A stretch of 64,000 nucleotides of DNA, taken from assembly GCA_030145385.1 (NCBI GenBank), contig JAQYVU010000002.1:1-64000 (forward strand), in the 5' to 3' direction. Made by a program: the position numbers and the translations under genes. Origin of the DNA: Desulfococcaceae bacterium. Lineage in GTDB: Bacteria; Desulfobacterota; Desulfobacteria; Desulfobacterales; Desulfosalsimonadaceae. Of this stretch, positions 35,272 through 44,750 are shown piece after piece. The notes under the pieces are model-generated. The model did no database searches. It was not told the origin of the DNA and saw nothing but the letters and a program-made list of their open reading frames with translations. Position 1 is the first letter of the stretch; every line of letters begins with the position of its first letter.

Positions 35272-35661
35272 CTATCTTTTCCGGTGACATTCGCCGCACA
35301 TGACAGGACCTGTCTTTTGCTTCAGGTGACACCCACCGCACTGCAGATGATACACCCGGATCAGATCCGCCATGGAATCCTTCATTTTTGAACAATGACA
35401 TTCCGAGCATTCCATGCCGATGGAGTCATCATCATCCAGCCGTTTCCCGTCTTCAAACATATGATGGCACGCATTGCATTCTTCAATTGCCGCATTTTCA
35501 TTATGCGTGTCATGAAAAAAAACAACCGGCGGGCGGGTCTGATTTTCAAAGGCGCTGTCATTGACGGTTTCAATATCTTCCTGTGAAAATGCAGCAAACG
35601 CTCCAACCAGCAGAAATAAAATGGAAAAAACTGAATAAAATAAAATTTTAGTTTGTTTCAT
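35272..35661 (-). CDS. tmcA: Tetraheme cytochrome c3-like protein (TmcA-like)
   Basis: 129 residues with a signal peptide (1-26) and four CxxCH heme sites at 62-66, 85-89, 108-112 and 122-126, plus extra histidines for bis-His ligation. This is the composition of class III (c3) cytochromes. As the first partner of TmcBCD it would accept periplasmic electrons, such as those from hydrogenases or formate dehydrogenases. The ATG at 35661 is chosen because the signal peptide begins there (MKQTKILF). The tmcA name rests on the neighbouring tmcBCD genes. Confidence 0.85.
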   Translation of the reverse strand: MKQTKILFYSVFSILFLLVGAFAAFSQEDIETVNDSAFENQTRPPVVFFHDTHNENAAIEECNACHHMFEDGKRLDDDDSIGMECSECHCSKMKDSMADLIRVYHLQCGGCHLKQKTGPVMCGECHRKR

Positions 35662-35724
35662 TGATGATATTTTCCGGAAAAATTCAATTGCCAGGCAGAA
35701 GTTATGCTTTTGCTTTGTCATTTT

Positions 35725-35830
35725 TTTCCTTGATCACCATTCGATGCTGGACGTTCCATGTTCAATGTTCATTTTTTTCTGCCTTCTGCCTCCAGCCTTC
35801 TACCTTCTGCCTTCCACCTATCCACCTTCC
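35725..35830. repeat. Low-complexity CCTTCTGCCTTCT-type repeat
   Basis: Pyrimidine-rich near-tandem words (CTGCCTTCTGCCTCCAGCCT, TCTACCTTCTGCCTTCCACC) preceded by TGCTGGACGTTCCATGTTCA. It fills the gap between tmcB and tmcA and has no coding potential I trust. Similar low-complexity tracts occur between genes in related genomes, from memory. Confidence 0.55.
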
Positions 35831-35832
35831 CA

Positions 35833-37164
35833 TCATTCTTTATCCATACACTCATAGATTACATCCCCCAAAAACTTAATCTCCATGCCCAGGCCATAAT
35901 GTTTCACAATATCTTCAAGCCCGCCAAAACAATTATGGCACGGCGCGATAATTGTTTTGGCACCCCGGGCCTTGGCATCGGCCAGCTGGTCAGCCTTGAC
36001 ACGGTTACTCACAACCCGCTTATTTGTATACGGCGGACCGCAGTTGATCACACCGCCGCCTGCACCGCAGCAGTAGTTGTGCTCCCGGTTCGGGTGCATT
36101 TCGACAAACCGGGAGCACGTTTCGTTGATCACGTAGCGCGCCATTTCATGGAGTCCGCCGCCGCGAACCACATTGCAGGGATCATGCAGCGTGACCGGCG
36201 CGTCATATTTCTGATTAACCTTCAGCTTCCGGTCTTTAAACAGCTCATAGTAAAATTCAATGGCATGCATCACCGGCAATGGCGACATTTTCCAGCCCAG
36301 ATGACGATTCCCGACATCATGAACGGAGCGGTATGCGTGACCGCATTCGCCCATGACAATGCGTTTTGTTTTCAAACGCATGGCGGTTTCAAAATGCACT
36401 TTTTTTAAGCGTGCCACCATTTCTTCATCCCCGGTATACATGCACATATCACTGTTGTCCCATCCGGGGGTGGCCGGCATTGTCCAGTCCATGCCGGCGG
36501 CATTCATGATCACGGCCGCCTGGTAAATCATCTGAGCGCGGAATTTCGGTTCCGGCCCGATCACGGAGTAAAAGATATCCGCCCCCTGCTTTTCAAGGGG
36601 AATCCGCAAATCCGGAATTTCATCCCGCGCCTCGTCTTCCTGCCAGTGAAGGGTATCGATCCATTCATCGTCTTTCACCCACATCTGGTTCATAGTGGCA
36701 GCATGGCTGTGGGCCGTGTCCTGAATATACTGCGGAACAACCCCCAGTTTATGGCATATCCGGCGCAGAAACAGCATCAGGTACGCTACGTCAATTCCAA
36801 AGGGGCAATACATCACGCACCGTCTGCATAAATTACACTCGGTAAACGCAATTTCAGCGGTTTTTTTGATAAAATCAATGGAAACGCGCCCTTTTTTCCT
36901 GATAATTTTATCAAGTGTTTGTTTAACCTTTCCGGCCGGAGAGAATTTCGGGTCATGATCATGGGATAAGTAGAAGTGGCAGGCGTCGCTGCAAAGCCCG
37001 CAATGGACACAGGTTTCCGTATATACTTTCAGACGGGCCCCGCCCTCTTCTTCAAGATGCCGGCGAATCACCCGGCTCACCTGATCCGGGGTCAGTCTTT
37101 GCGCCCCTTTATCGATACCTTCATCCGGGATGGTTGAAATATTTTGAACCGACCGTTTTGTCAT
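35833..37164 (-). CDS. tmcB: TmcB, CCG-domain iron-sulfur (HdrD-like) subunit
   Basis: 443-residue cytoplasmic protein and a clear paralogue of HmcF in this window. Two [4Fe-4S] motifs (CVHCGLC..C and CNLCRRC..C), GECGHAYRS, then NYCCGAGGG and APCHNC forming one CCG domain. In the Tmc complex this subunit receives electrons from the membrane subunit and may reduce a cytoplasmic thiol or redox partner. It lies downstream of tmcC with a palindromic repeat (copy D) between them. Confidence 0.9.
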   Translation of the reverse strand: MTKRSVQNISTIPDEGIDKGAQRLTPDQVSRVIRRHLEEEGGARLKVYTETCVHCGLCSDACHFYLSHDHDPKFSPAGKVKQTLDKIIRKKGRVSIDFIKKTAEIAFTECNLCRRCVMYCPFGIDVAYLMLFLRRICHKLGVVPQYIQDTAHSHAATMNQMWVKDDEWIDTLHWQEDEARDEIPDLRIPLEKQGADIFYSVIGPEPKFRAQMIYQAAVIMNAAGMDWTMPATPGWDNSDMCMYTGDEEMVARLKKVHFETAMRLKTKRIVMGECGHAYRSVHDVGNRHLGWKMSPLPVMHAIEFYYELFKDRKLKVNQKYDAPVTLHDPCNVVRGGGLHEMARYVINETCSRFVEMHPNREHNYCCGAGGGVINCGPPYTNKRVVSNRVKADQLADAKARGAKTIIAPCHNCFGGLEDIVKHYGLGMEIKFLGDVIYECMDKE

Positions 37165-37213
37165 TTGTCCTTATCCTTTGGCGGTTAAATTGATGGACTC
37201 GAAAAAAGTAGCA

Positions 37214-37340
37214 TGATGGCTAAGTTAAAAATTCCATATACAAGGCGCAATGGTTTTTCACCCAAGATAATACATTTAGTATATCGAGGGGTTGAAAAAT
37301 CACTGCAACGCCGTAGATGGGACTTTTAACGACGCCAGCA
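37214..37340. repeat. Palindromic repeat, copy D (second subtype)
   Basis: 127 bases with termini TGATGGC / GCCAGCA. Inner arms TGGTTTTTCACCC and GGGGTTGAAAAATCA, and a central AT-rich dyad around TTAGTATAT. Its minus-strand start lies two bases after the tmcC stop. Most similar to copy E (51999-52142). Confidence 0.82.
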
Positions 37341-37342
37341 AA

Positions 37343-38005
37343 TTACCAGTCTTTTGCATGCCTTACCGCACCGAATTCCGACCCCATATATCCCCGTGTA
37401 AACGGGAAAAAAAGCATATGACTCAGTCTTGTAAACGGAATAATCATCAGCATGATTTCCCCGGAAATAATATGAACGATCATGACTACCTGAAATGCGG
37501 CCCATTGATGATATGACCACAGTCCTGATATAAACGGAACGGCAACGGCTGCAAGAATCAGGTAATCAGATAAGGATGTCAGGTATCGGACTTCCGGAAG
37601 AAAAATCCGGCGCCCCAAAAAAAACAGACAGGAACCGATCACACTCCACGACATGATTTCCGCCGCCATATCCGGAAGCCGCCACCATGAAATATCCCAG
37701 GATTCTTTGAACAGTATGACATGCGCACTTAAAAAAATCGGAACAGCAAAAAGGCAGACATGGAATAAAAACGCAACTATTGTCATTGCCGGATGTTTTC
37801 GCATACTGACGCCGGCAAACGGTAAAATCCAGTGAACAATTGAGCGCAGTGCAAAAAAGATACTGATATAACTAAAGATCAATCCATCTTTTTTTTTGGC
37901 CAGCCGCCACATGGAAATCAGGCGAAAAAAACTTCCGGCCAGAAATACAGTAAATGCAACCCCCACCATAGGGCCCCTGAGAAAACTGTATATTTCATGG
38001 ATCAT
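37343..38005 (-). CDS. tmcC: TmcC, cytochrome b-type membrane subunit
   Basis: 220 residues with about five transmembrane helices and conserved histidines (FLFHVCLFA, VHIISGEIML), of the nitrate reductase gamma/HmcE family. It probably carries heme b and links quinone to TmcA and TmcB. It ends in RLSHMLFFPFTRGYMGSEFG.., very like HmcE (KLSHILLFFLSRAQIGMDFG). It starts 13 bases after the tmcD stop, indicating one transcript. Confidence 0.88.
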   Translation of the reverse strand: MIHEIYSFLRGPMVGVAFTVFLAGSFFRLISMWRLAKKKDGLIFSYISIFFALRSIVHWILPFAGVSMRKHPAMTIVAFLFHVCLFAVPIFLSAHVILFKESWDISWWRLPDMAAEIMSWSVIGSCLFFLGRRIFLPEVRYLTSLSDYLILAAVAVPFISGLWSYHQWAAFQVVMIVHIISGEIMLMIIPFTRLSHMLFFPFTRGYMGSEFGAVRHAKDW

Positions 38006-38018
38006 CTGAGTTTACCTT

Positions 38019-39320
38019 TTAAACCAAAAGCGCTGACAATTTAAATACATAGCGGCAATATTGGCCTTCATTTTCTCCGCCAATACCTTTGACGAGCAGC
38101 TTGTCACTGTCCGGGCTGAAAACAGGCGCCCAGGCTGCGGTAAAATCAATTTTTAAAGGTTTGCCGTCAATAAAAATAAAAAAGCGCCCGTTTTTCTCGA
38201 CTTTTGCCGCAATATGCCGACTGTCCGGACTGAAAACAGGTGCCCAGGCCATATCAAAGGTTTCATCCCAGCGCTTTCCATCTGCGGCAATGAGCCATTT
38301 GCGGGCGGCCCGGGCCGAGCAGGCGACTCTGTTGCCATCCGGACTAATCACCAAATCCGTCACCAGGTTATTAAATGTCAGGGACCATGGTTTGCCGTTA
38401 ACGGCGATGGTCCGCTGCCCATATTCAGGGGCAACAATGGCGGCAATATTTTTACCGTCAGCACTGTATTGGTGATGCCATAGCTGCAAAAACCGCTCAT
38501 CCCAGATTATTTCACCGTTACGGGCCAAAGCCCATCCCCCGGGCTCCCGCACCGGCGCGGTAACCGAACCGTCTGCCGGGTTGAACTGAGGTTTCCACAC
38601 CGATGAAAAATTGTTATCCCAGGGCCGGCCGTCCACAACAATCGTGTAATCAAAGAGTGTTCTTCTTGCTTCTGCCGCCAGATGCCGACCGTCCGGGGAA
38701 AAATTCATTTCCCAGACATTTAAAAAATTATTGTCCCAGGTTTCTCCATTGACTGCCGCAGTATAGCATCCTTGCTGAAATTTGAAGATATCGCCGGAAT
38801 TAAAAGGAATCGACTGAACCACGGCTGCGGTATTGTTACCATCATCGCTGACTGTCAGGTTAGTTAAGAATGAATATGCCTGTTCCCAGGCAGCGCCGTC
38901 AGTGACAGCAAAATATTTGTTTTCACTGACAGCCGCCACAATGATATGTTTTCCGTTTTTGCTGAAACGGGTATCCCACACGAAATCATACCGATTTTCC
39001 CAGGGTTGCCCGCCAACTGCCACGGTCCACATGCTGTCTTGTGAAACAAGAGCGACTGTCGAATTGTCCGGACCGAATCGCAAATACCAGATTTTATCAA
39101 AATAGTTTTCCCACAACCCACCGTTTTCACAAACAGAAAATTCGGAATCGCCTGTTTTAACAATGGCGGCAAGCATCTCGCCATCCGGGCTGGCATACGG
39201 CTCTTCGACCCATTCAAATGCATTTTGCCACTGACTTAAATCCGCAATGGCCTTTTTCCCGACATTCCAGTCCCATTGTGAATGATTCATTTCCGGCTCC
39301 AGATTCCAGGTAAGTTGCAT
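38019..39320 (-). CDS. tmcD: TmcD, tryptophan-rich beta-propeller-like protein
   Basis: 433 residues without signal peptide or membrane helix. At least eight repeats of ~45 residues contain FSPDGRHLAA-like strands and a tryptophan signature such as GxPWDNNFxxVW, giving a WD40/TolB-type propeller. It corresponds by position and Trp richness to TmcD of Desulfovibrio. Its role is unknown, perhaps scaffold of the cytoplasmic TmcB. Here it is first in the operon (D-C-B-A), the reverse of Desulfovibrio order as I remember it. Confidence 0.8.
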   Translation of the reverse strand: MQLTWNLEPEMNHSQWDWNVGKKAIADLSQWQNAFEWVEEPYASPDGEMLAAIVKTGDSEFSVCENGGLWENYFDKIWYLRFGPDNSTVALVSQDSMWTVAVGGQPWENRYDFVWDTRFSKNGKHIIVAAVSENKYFAVTDGAAWEQAYSFLTNLTVSDDGNNTAAVVQSIPFNSGDIFKFQQGCYTAAVNGETWDNNFLNVWEMNFSPDGRHLAAEARRTLFDYTIVVDGRPWDNNFSSVWKPQFNPADGSVTAPVREPGGWALARNGEIIWDERFLQLWHHQYSADGKNIAAIVAPEYGQRTIAVNGKPWSLTFNNLVTDLVISPDGNRVACSARAARKWLIAADGKRWDETFDMAWAPVFSPDSRHIAAKVEKNGRFFIFIDGKPLKIDFTAAWAPVFSPDSDKLLVKGIGGENEGQYCRYVFKLSALLV

Positions 39321-39412
39321 CGAACAAAAATTCTTTATTTAAAATAGCATATTCTCATAATTTTTTTTAGAAAAAACTTGGCAGGTCAGAAGAATCTTTT
39401 ATTGCTGAATAA

Positions 39413-40522
39413 CTATTTATTTTTGGCATGGGCCTCTAATGCTTTCCGATTGGCAGAAGCGGCCTTTTTTTTACGGGCAGATAATTTGGTGACAAGTTTC
39501 AACGCTTTTTTTGCCGTAGATGCCGCATTATCATAATTGCACGCTTCTAATACTGATTTTTTCGCGTCCGTCAGAATCGATTTTCCGATTGTCGTACGGG
39601 CAATCACGGATGTCCACCCATCCTCGGCCCCCACGCCCCCGAATGAGATATCCGCCATTTCCGCCGCATAATCCCTGCAGAAATAGCATGCGAACCGCTT
39701 CATGAATTCAAGCTCATCCAAAATAATCCGGATATTTTTCCCATCCTTTAAATGAATCATCAGGTCTTCTTTGATATTGATTTTTTTTACATTCTCCCAG
39801 TCAAATCCCCCGATTGCGGAAAGCTGTTTCCGCTGTTTTTCAGCAAACACGAAATTGCCGGAACAAAACAGCCCGAAACAATATTTTATGGTTTCGGACG
39901 GCACCAGACAAAGCGCCTGCATACGCCTGACCGTTTCAATCTGGCATGGCGTTCCCACAAAAACCAGCCGTTTTACCCCCTTTTTAATCACCGCGCCAAA
40001 AGCTTCAATTGTGGAATATGTCAGATATTGATCACTGTAATTTTTCATACCATGGGATGTGTCGAAAAAAAAGCCAGCCGCATTTATTATTTCATCCCGG
40101 GTCAATGCCAGATGGGGTTCCCGCCGGAACCGGCCCGTCGGCCGGGTAACAATAGCGCCGTCGATTAAATTGTCATCAAACAATTTTAAAATCAGCCCGG
40201 TGACCACGCCGCCGTCGGTAGCTTGCCGATGCACCTGCGGATCAGTCGCCCGGGCAACTGTCAGTTCCAGAATCCTCCCGATGGGCGGTTTCCAGTCCAC
40301 ATTCTGTCTTGTTTCATCAGTCAGGTCATCGATTTCAGGGCAGATGGCATGGCATATACCGCATTCAATGCACCTGGTTACATCTTTATACCTTGGCCGT
40401 CCATTATCATCGAGCTCCAGAGCGCCATAGTTCACTGCACTGCAAAACGTTACACAGCCGCCGCACCGATGACAAAGTCCGGGTTTTTGAACTTCTTTGA
40501 CAAGATCTTCAAATGTCTTCAT
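39413..40522 (-). CDS. FrhB-like F420-hydrogenase beta-subunit family iron-sulfur flavoprotein
   Basis: 369 residues. N-terminal two-cluster ferredoxin (CHRCGGC..C, CIECGIC..CP), then the FrhB/FdhB domain with TGLILKLFDDNLIDGAIV, VFVGTPCQIETVRR, CFGLFCSGNF and CYFCRDYAAEMADISFGGVG. Family members carry FAD and reduce F420 or other partners, including ferredoxin or NAD(P) in bacteria. It lies downstream of hdrA on the same strand and probably provides an electron entry or exit to the Hdr complex. Confidence 0.88.
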   Translation of the reverse strand: MKTFEDLVKEVQKPGLCHRCGGCVTFCSAVNYGALELDDNGRPRYKDVTRCIECGICHAICPEIDDLTDETRQNVDWKPPIGRILELTVARATDPQVHRQATDGGVVTGLILKLFDDNLIDGAIVTRPTGRFRREPHLALTRDEIINAAGFFFDTSHGMKNYSDQYLTYSTIEAFGAVIKKGVKRLVFVGTPCQIETVRRMQALCLVPSETIKYCFGLFCSGNFVFAEKQRKQLSAIGGFDWENVKKINIKEDLMIHLKDGKNIRIILDELEFMKRFACYFCRDYAAEMADISFGGVGAEDGWTSVIARTTIGKSILTDAKKSVLEACNYDNAASTAKKALKLVTKLSARKKKAASANRKALEAHAKNK

Positions 40523-40563
40523 AACCCCTCCGGGATTTCCGCTTTCACCGCATCTACGGCGTC

Positions 40564-40604
40564 AAATGCTGTTTCGCATCGCTGACTATAGCGAAACAGC
40601 ATTT
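40564..40604. repeat. Perfect 14-base stem hairpin between hdrA and the FrhB-like gene
   Basis: AAATGCTGTTTCGC and GCGAAACAGCATTT are perfect complements separated by 13 bases. A T-run follows on the + strand only, so for the minus-strand operon it is more likely an internal processing or stability element than a terminator. Confidence 0.65.
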
Positions 40605-40651
40605 TTCTTGTATATGCGGCAAACCTGAAAATCCTTCATCGCAATTAATGC

Positions 40652-43600
40652 TCAATTCACCAGGCACGTTTCAATCATATTCAAAATCTGTGAAGTTTCA
40701 AACCCTTTTAAGAAAATAGCGCCGGAACGGCAGGAAGCGCAACAAAGACCGCACCCCTTGCATAACGTTTGCTCAATCTTTGCTTTGCCGGTCTTGTCAT
40801 TGAATTTCGGTGCGCCATAAGGGCAGATGGCAATGCATATGCCGCACGCACTGCAGATCCGATCTTCCACATATGCGACCATGCCGCTGACCGAAACACT
40901 TTTTGAAGACAGAACCGTCACTGCCCGGGAGGCGGCAGCCTGGGCCTGGGCAATCGATTCGTCAATCGGTTTCGGTGCATGGGCCAGCCCGCACACGAAA
41001 ACGCCTTCGGTTGCAAAGTCACTGGGCCTTAACTTAACATGGGCTTCTTCAAAAAATCCGCTGGCGCTGACCGGCACTTTATATAACTGGGCCAGCGGAT
41101 TATCCTTTTCACCAACGATTGCCGAAGCCAGCACCAGCAGATCCGTGTTGATTTCCATTTTACGTTTAAATACACAATCAACAAAGCCAACGTTCAGATC
41201 GCCGTTTTTCTCCCGTACTTCAAATTTTTGGTCAAAATCATACCGAATAAAGTGAATCCCTTTTTCGCGGGCCCCGCGGTACAAATCCTCCCGCAATCCA
41301 TAGGGTCTCATATCCCGATACAGAATATAGACTTCACAGTTAATATTTAACGCTTTTATACTAAGCGCATTTTTGATTGACTGGGTACAGCAGACCTTGG
41401 AACAATAAGACCGTTCAGGAATCCGGGAACCGACACACTGGACAAAAACAATATTTTCCTTACTTTTAAACAAAGATTCATCCGCAAGCCGACATTCTAG
41501 TTCCATATTGGTAATTACCCGGGGATCTATGCCATATCGATACCCTTCCGGCTTAGACTCTGATGCGCCCGAGGCAATAATCGTCACCCCGTGTTCGAAA
41601 ACCTGTTCCCCATGATCCGATGCCACAGTGGTTTTAAAGCTGCCGATAAATCCTTCCACCTCTTTAATTGAAGCATTTAACACAACCTCGATGTTTTCAT
41701 CAGAGTTCACGTCATCCATCAGACCGGACACGTATTGCCGGATATTCTCATTTTTCCATGTTTTTCGCAGCAGCCGCGCCTGCCCGCCGAGTTTATCCGA
41801 CTTCTCGATCAAATATGTTTTAAATTTCTGAATCGCCAGCGTTTTTGCCGTCACCATTCCGGATACGCCGCCGCCGATAACCAGTGCGGCCGATTTGATA
41901 TTTAACACCGGATCTGCCAGCGGCTCATGCATCATCACCTTTGACACCGCCATTTTCAACAGATCCTTGGCTTTGCCGGTCGCTTTATCCTTATCTTCCT
42001 TGTGTACCCAGGAACACTGATTGCGGATGTTGGCCATTTCAAACAGATATTTATTCAGACCGCTGTTGATTAATGTCTCCTGGAATAAAGATTCATGGGT
42101 TTTAGGGGTGCATGCCGCCACCACCACCCGGTTGAGCTGGTGCTCCTTTATAATTTGAGCCATCTTATGCTGGGTGTCCTGGGAGCAACTGAACAGATTC
42201 TCTTCCGCGTAAACAACCCCCGGCAGTCCTCGGGCATAATCGACCAGGGCCGGCACATCAATGTATCCGGCAATGTTTGTTCCGCAGCAGCAGATAAACA
42301 CGCCGATATTGGGCGGGATGCCGCGGATATCAGTTTCCAAAGGAATTTTTCGGGTGCGGGTCTGCGTCCATCTGGCAGTGCTCAGCCGGCTTCCGGCCAC
42401 CCCGGCCGCCGCACTGGCATCAATAATCGAAGCAGGAATATCTTTGGGTGCGGCAAAAGCGCCGCACACATAAACTCCCGGCCGAGAGGTCTCAACCGGC
42501 CGGAAGCTTCCTGTTCGCGCATATTTGTATTGATCAAGACGTATATTTAACCGGTTGGCAAGTTCAACCACAGACTTGTCAACTGTCAGGCCGACCGACA
42601 GCACCACCATGTCAAATTCTTCTTTAATCCGCCGGCCTTCTTCATCCACATAACGGACCACATGCATCTGGTTTTCATTGACAGGATCAATGCCCGGGAT
42701 CCGAGATTTGATAAACCTTACCCCCAGCTGATCTCTGGCATGGTTATAGTACTGTTCAAAATTTTTCCCGCATGTGCGGATATCTATATAAAAAATTGCA
42801 GCATCCAGATTTTTTCCCTTGCTGTGCTCTTTGGCTAAAATTGCTTCCTTGATGGCATAGGTGCAGCAGACGCTTGAACAGTATCCATGGCCGTTTTGAT
42901 GAACATCTCTTGACCCGACACATTGAAGCCAGGCGATTTTTTGGGGTTCCTTATTATCCAAAGGCCTGACCAGATGTCCGCCATAAGGACCCGATGCAGC
43001 GAGAATCCGCTCAAATTCAAGGCTGGTGACGATATTCGGGGATTTTTGGAACCCGTACATATCATAGGCAGCCGGATCATAGGCGCAGCTACCGGCTGAA
43101 AGGACAAGGGCCCCCACATCAATCATCTTTTCCGTCAGGTGATCCTCAAAATTAATCGCTTCTGCCGGACAAAACTTTTGGCAGGCCTTGCATTTTGATT
43201 TTATCAGATACATACAATGGTTGGCATCAATGGCATATTTTAAAGGAACCGCCTGGGCATAGGGAATGTATATTGCTTTTCGCTTATTCAATCCCTGATT
43301 ATATTCATTTGAAATTTTACGGGGACATTTTTCAGCACACAGTCCGCAGGCAATACATTTATCCACATCAACATAGCGCGGATGCTGATTCAGTTTGACC
43401 GTGAAATTGCCTTCCTCGCCGGAGACTGCCGATACTTCAGACAGGGTGAGCAGTTCAATATTGATATGTCGGCCGACCTCGACCAATTTGGGCGAAATAA
43501 TTCACATGGCACAGTCGTTTGTCGGAAACGTCTTGTCCAGCTGAGACATCATCCCCCCGATTGAGGGGGACCGTTCCACCAGATAAACGTAATAGCCCGA

Positions 43601-43681
43601 ATCCGCAAGATCAAGGGCTGCCTGCATACCGGCAATACCCCCGCCGACAACCATCACGGAGCCTGTTTTTTTCTCTGACAT
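40652..43681 (-). CDS. hdrA: HdrA-like flavoprotein with selenocysteine (in-frame UGA), two modules
   Basis: 1009 residues if UGA at 43504-43502 is read as Sec60. The codons before it give [14 protein letters not shown] .. TFPTNDCAM, those after it [12 protein letters not shown]: exactly the HdrA sequence NDCSM-C-ILSPK with Cys replaced. Ferredoxin motifs CIACGLC..C and C..CKACQKFC come first. A second HdrA-like module starts near [10 protein letters not shown], with its own FAD site [10 protein letters not shown] and a C-terminal pair of [4Fe-4S] motifs. HdrA is the flavin subunit that can bifurcate electrons to ferredoxin. The ATG at 43681 follows GAGGG. A bSECIS-like hairpin lies downstream of the UGA. 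Confidence 0.9.
43470..43504 (-). promoter_or_regulatory. UGA selenocysteine codon and bSECIS-like hairpin
   Basis: On the coding strand UGA (43504-43502) is followed after 22 bases by UGGUCG-AGGU-CGGCCG: a six-base stem (U-G, G-C, G-C, U-G, C-G, G-C), extendable by one U-A pair, with an AGGU apical loop. Bacterial SECIS elements require a small hairpin at this distance with a GU/GGU loop for SelB. Confidence 0.75.
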
Positions 43682-43753
43682 GTTTTTTCCCTCAGTCATA
43701 AATGATGATGGCTGCATAAAAAATCCATATTATTTGTATCACTGAATTCTTCG

Positions 43754-44647
43754 TCACTGCAAAGCAGGCGATTCTTCCTCAGTCATAAATAAATATATGC
43801 CGCTGAGATCCAGCTGGTTTTTTTCAATACCAAGCTTTTCTGCATCGATCCCCATGGAAAGACCCAGCAGCTGCGGATAGAGGATCGGTGCCAAAGGTTT
43901 GCTGTCATTTTGATTTTCACAAACCTGTTTCTGAATTAAATCCATCTGAATATGGGTAAACGGACAGGCAGTACAAAGGTAGTCTGCGCCTGCCTCACGG
44001 GCATCGATGACTTTACGGGTCATCATTTCAATGGCCAGTTCATCATTGATCCCCGTCAGCGGCGCACCGCAGCAATCTGTTTTCTTTGCCCATGCCACGC
44101 TGTGTGCGCCTGTTACCTCAACTAAGTGATCAAAAAGTTGAGGGGAAACCGGATTGTCGAACTGTGTCACCAAACTGGGGCGCAATGCATGGCAGCCGTA
44201 GCTGGCGGCAATGGAAATATTCTGAAATGGATTTGTGATCTTTGCTTTTAGGGCTTCAATTCCGACATCATTATGCAAAACACCCAGTAAATGTTTTATA
44301 TGAAGGGTTCCCTGATATATCAGGCCATCTTTGGAAAGGATTTTCCGGATTTTTTTGTTCAGATTTTCATCATGAGCCAAAAGATATTGTGCCATTTTCA
44401 GGTTGCCGTAACAGCATTTACACATGACCATCATATCAACACCCGACAGTTCTGCTAATGCCAGGTTTCTGGCTGCTGATGCGACAAACGCCTCTTGATT
44501 CTGATTCCTTACCGGATACCCGCAGCAGTTGAATTCCTGAATCCCGTAAAGACGGATTCCCAGATTCTGAAAAACCGCAATAGTGGCATCCGCATACTGG
44601 CTCACACGTGCCGGGATATTACAGCCGACAAAAAGTGTATAGGTCAT
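43754..44647 (-). CDS. hdrB: HdrB-like heterodisulfide reductase subunit B
   Basis: 297 residues. Two cysteine-rich CCG-type regions: the first is FVGCNIPAR .. EFNCCGYPV .. CKCCYGN, the second SYGCHALRPS .. KTDCCGAPL .. CTACPFTHIQM. HdrB holds the noncubane clusters that cleave a disulfide, such as a DsrC-type or unknown thiol pair in sulfate reducers. The ATG at 44647 gives the normal N-terminus MTYTLFVGC; the TTG at 44701 does not. It lies between the hdrC-fusion and hdrA genes. Confidence 0.9.
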   Translation of the reverse strand: MTYTLFVGCNIPARVSQYADATIAVFQNLGIRLYGIQEFNCCGYPVRNQNQEAFVASAARNLALAELSGVDMMVMCKCCYGNLKMAQYLLAHDENLNKKIRKILSKDGLIYQGTLHIKHLLGVLHNDVGIEALKAKITNPFQNISIAASYGCHALRPSLVTQFDNPVSPQLFDHLVEVTGAHSVAWAKKTDCCGAPLTGINDELAIEMMTRKVIDAREAGADYLCTACPFTHIQMDLIQKQVCENQNDSKPLAPILYPQLLGLSMGIDAEKLGIEKNQLDLSGIYLFMTEEESPALQ

Positions 44648-44750
44648 GGAATTAAGGTATCCTCTGGTTTGTGCCCGAACCAAAACCGCCAATTTCCCCA
44701 ATTTCCGGTTTGTATTTGGGTTGGCCTCAAATTATAATCCTTGAAATACG

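Noticed and set aside
40564-40604. Rho-independent terminator after hdrA
   Set aside because: The stem is perfect but the T-run is on the + strand, whereas the genes are on the minus strand; kept only as a hairpin.
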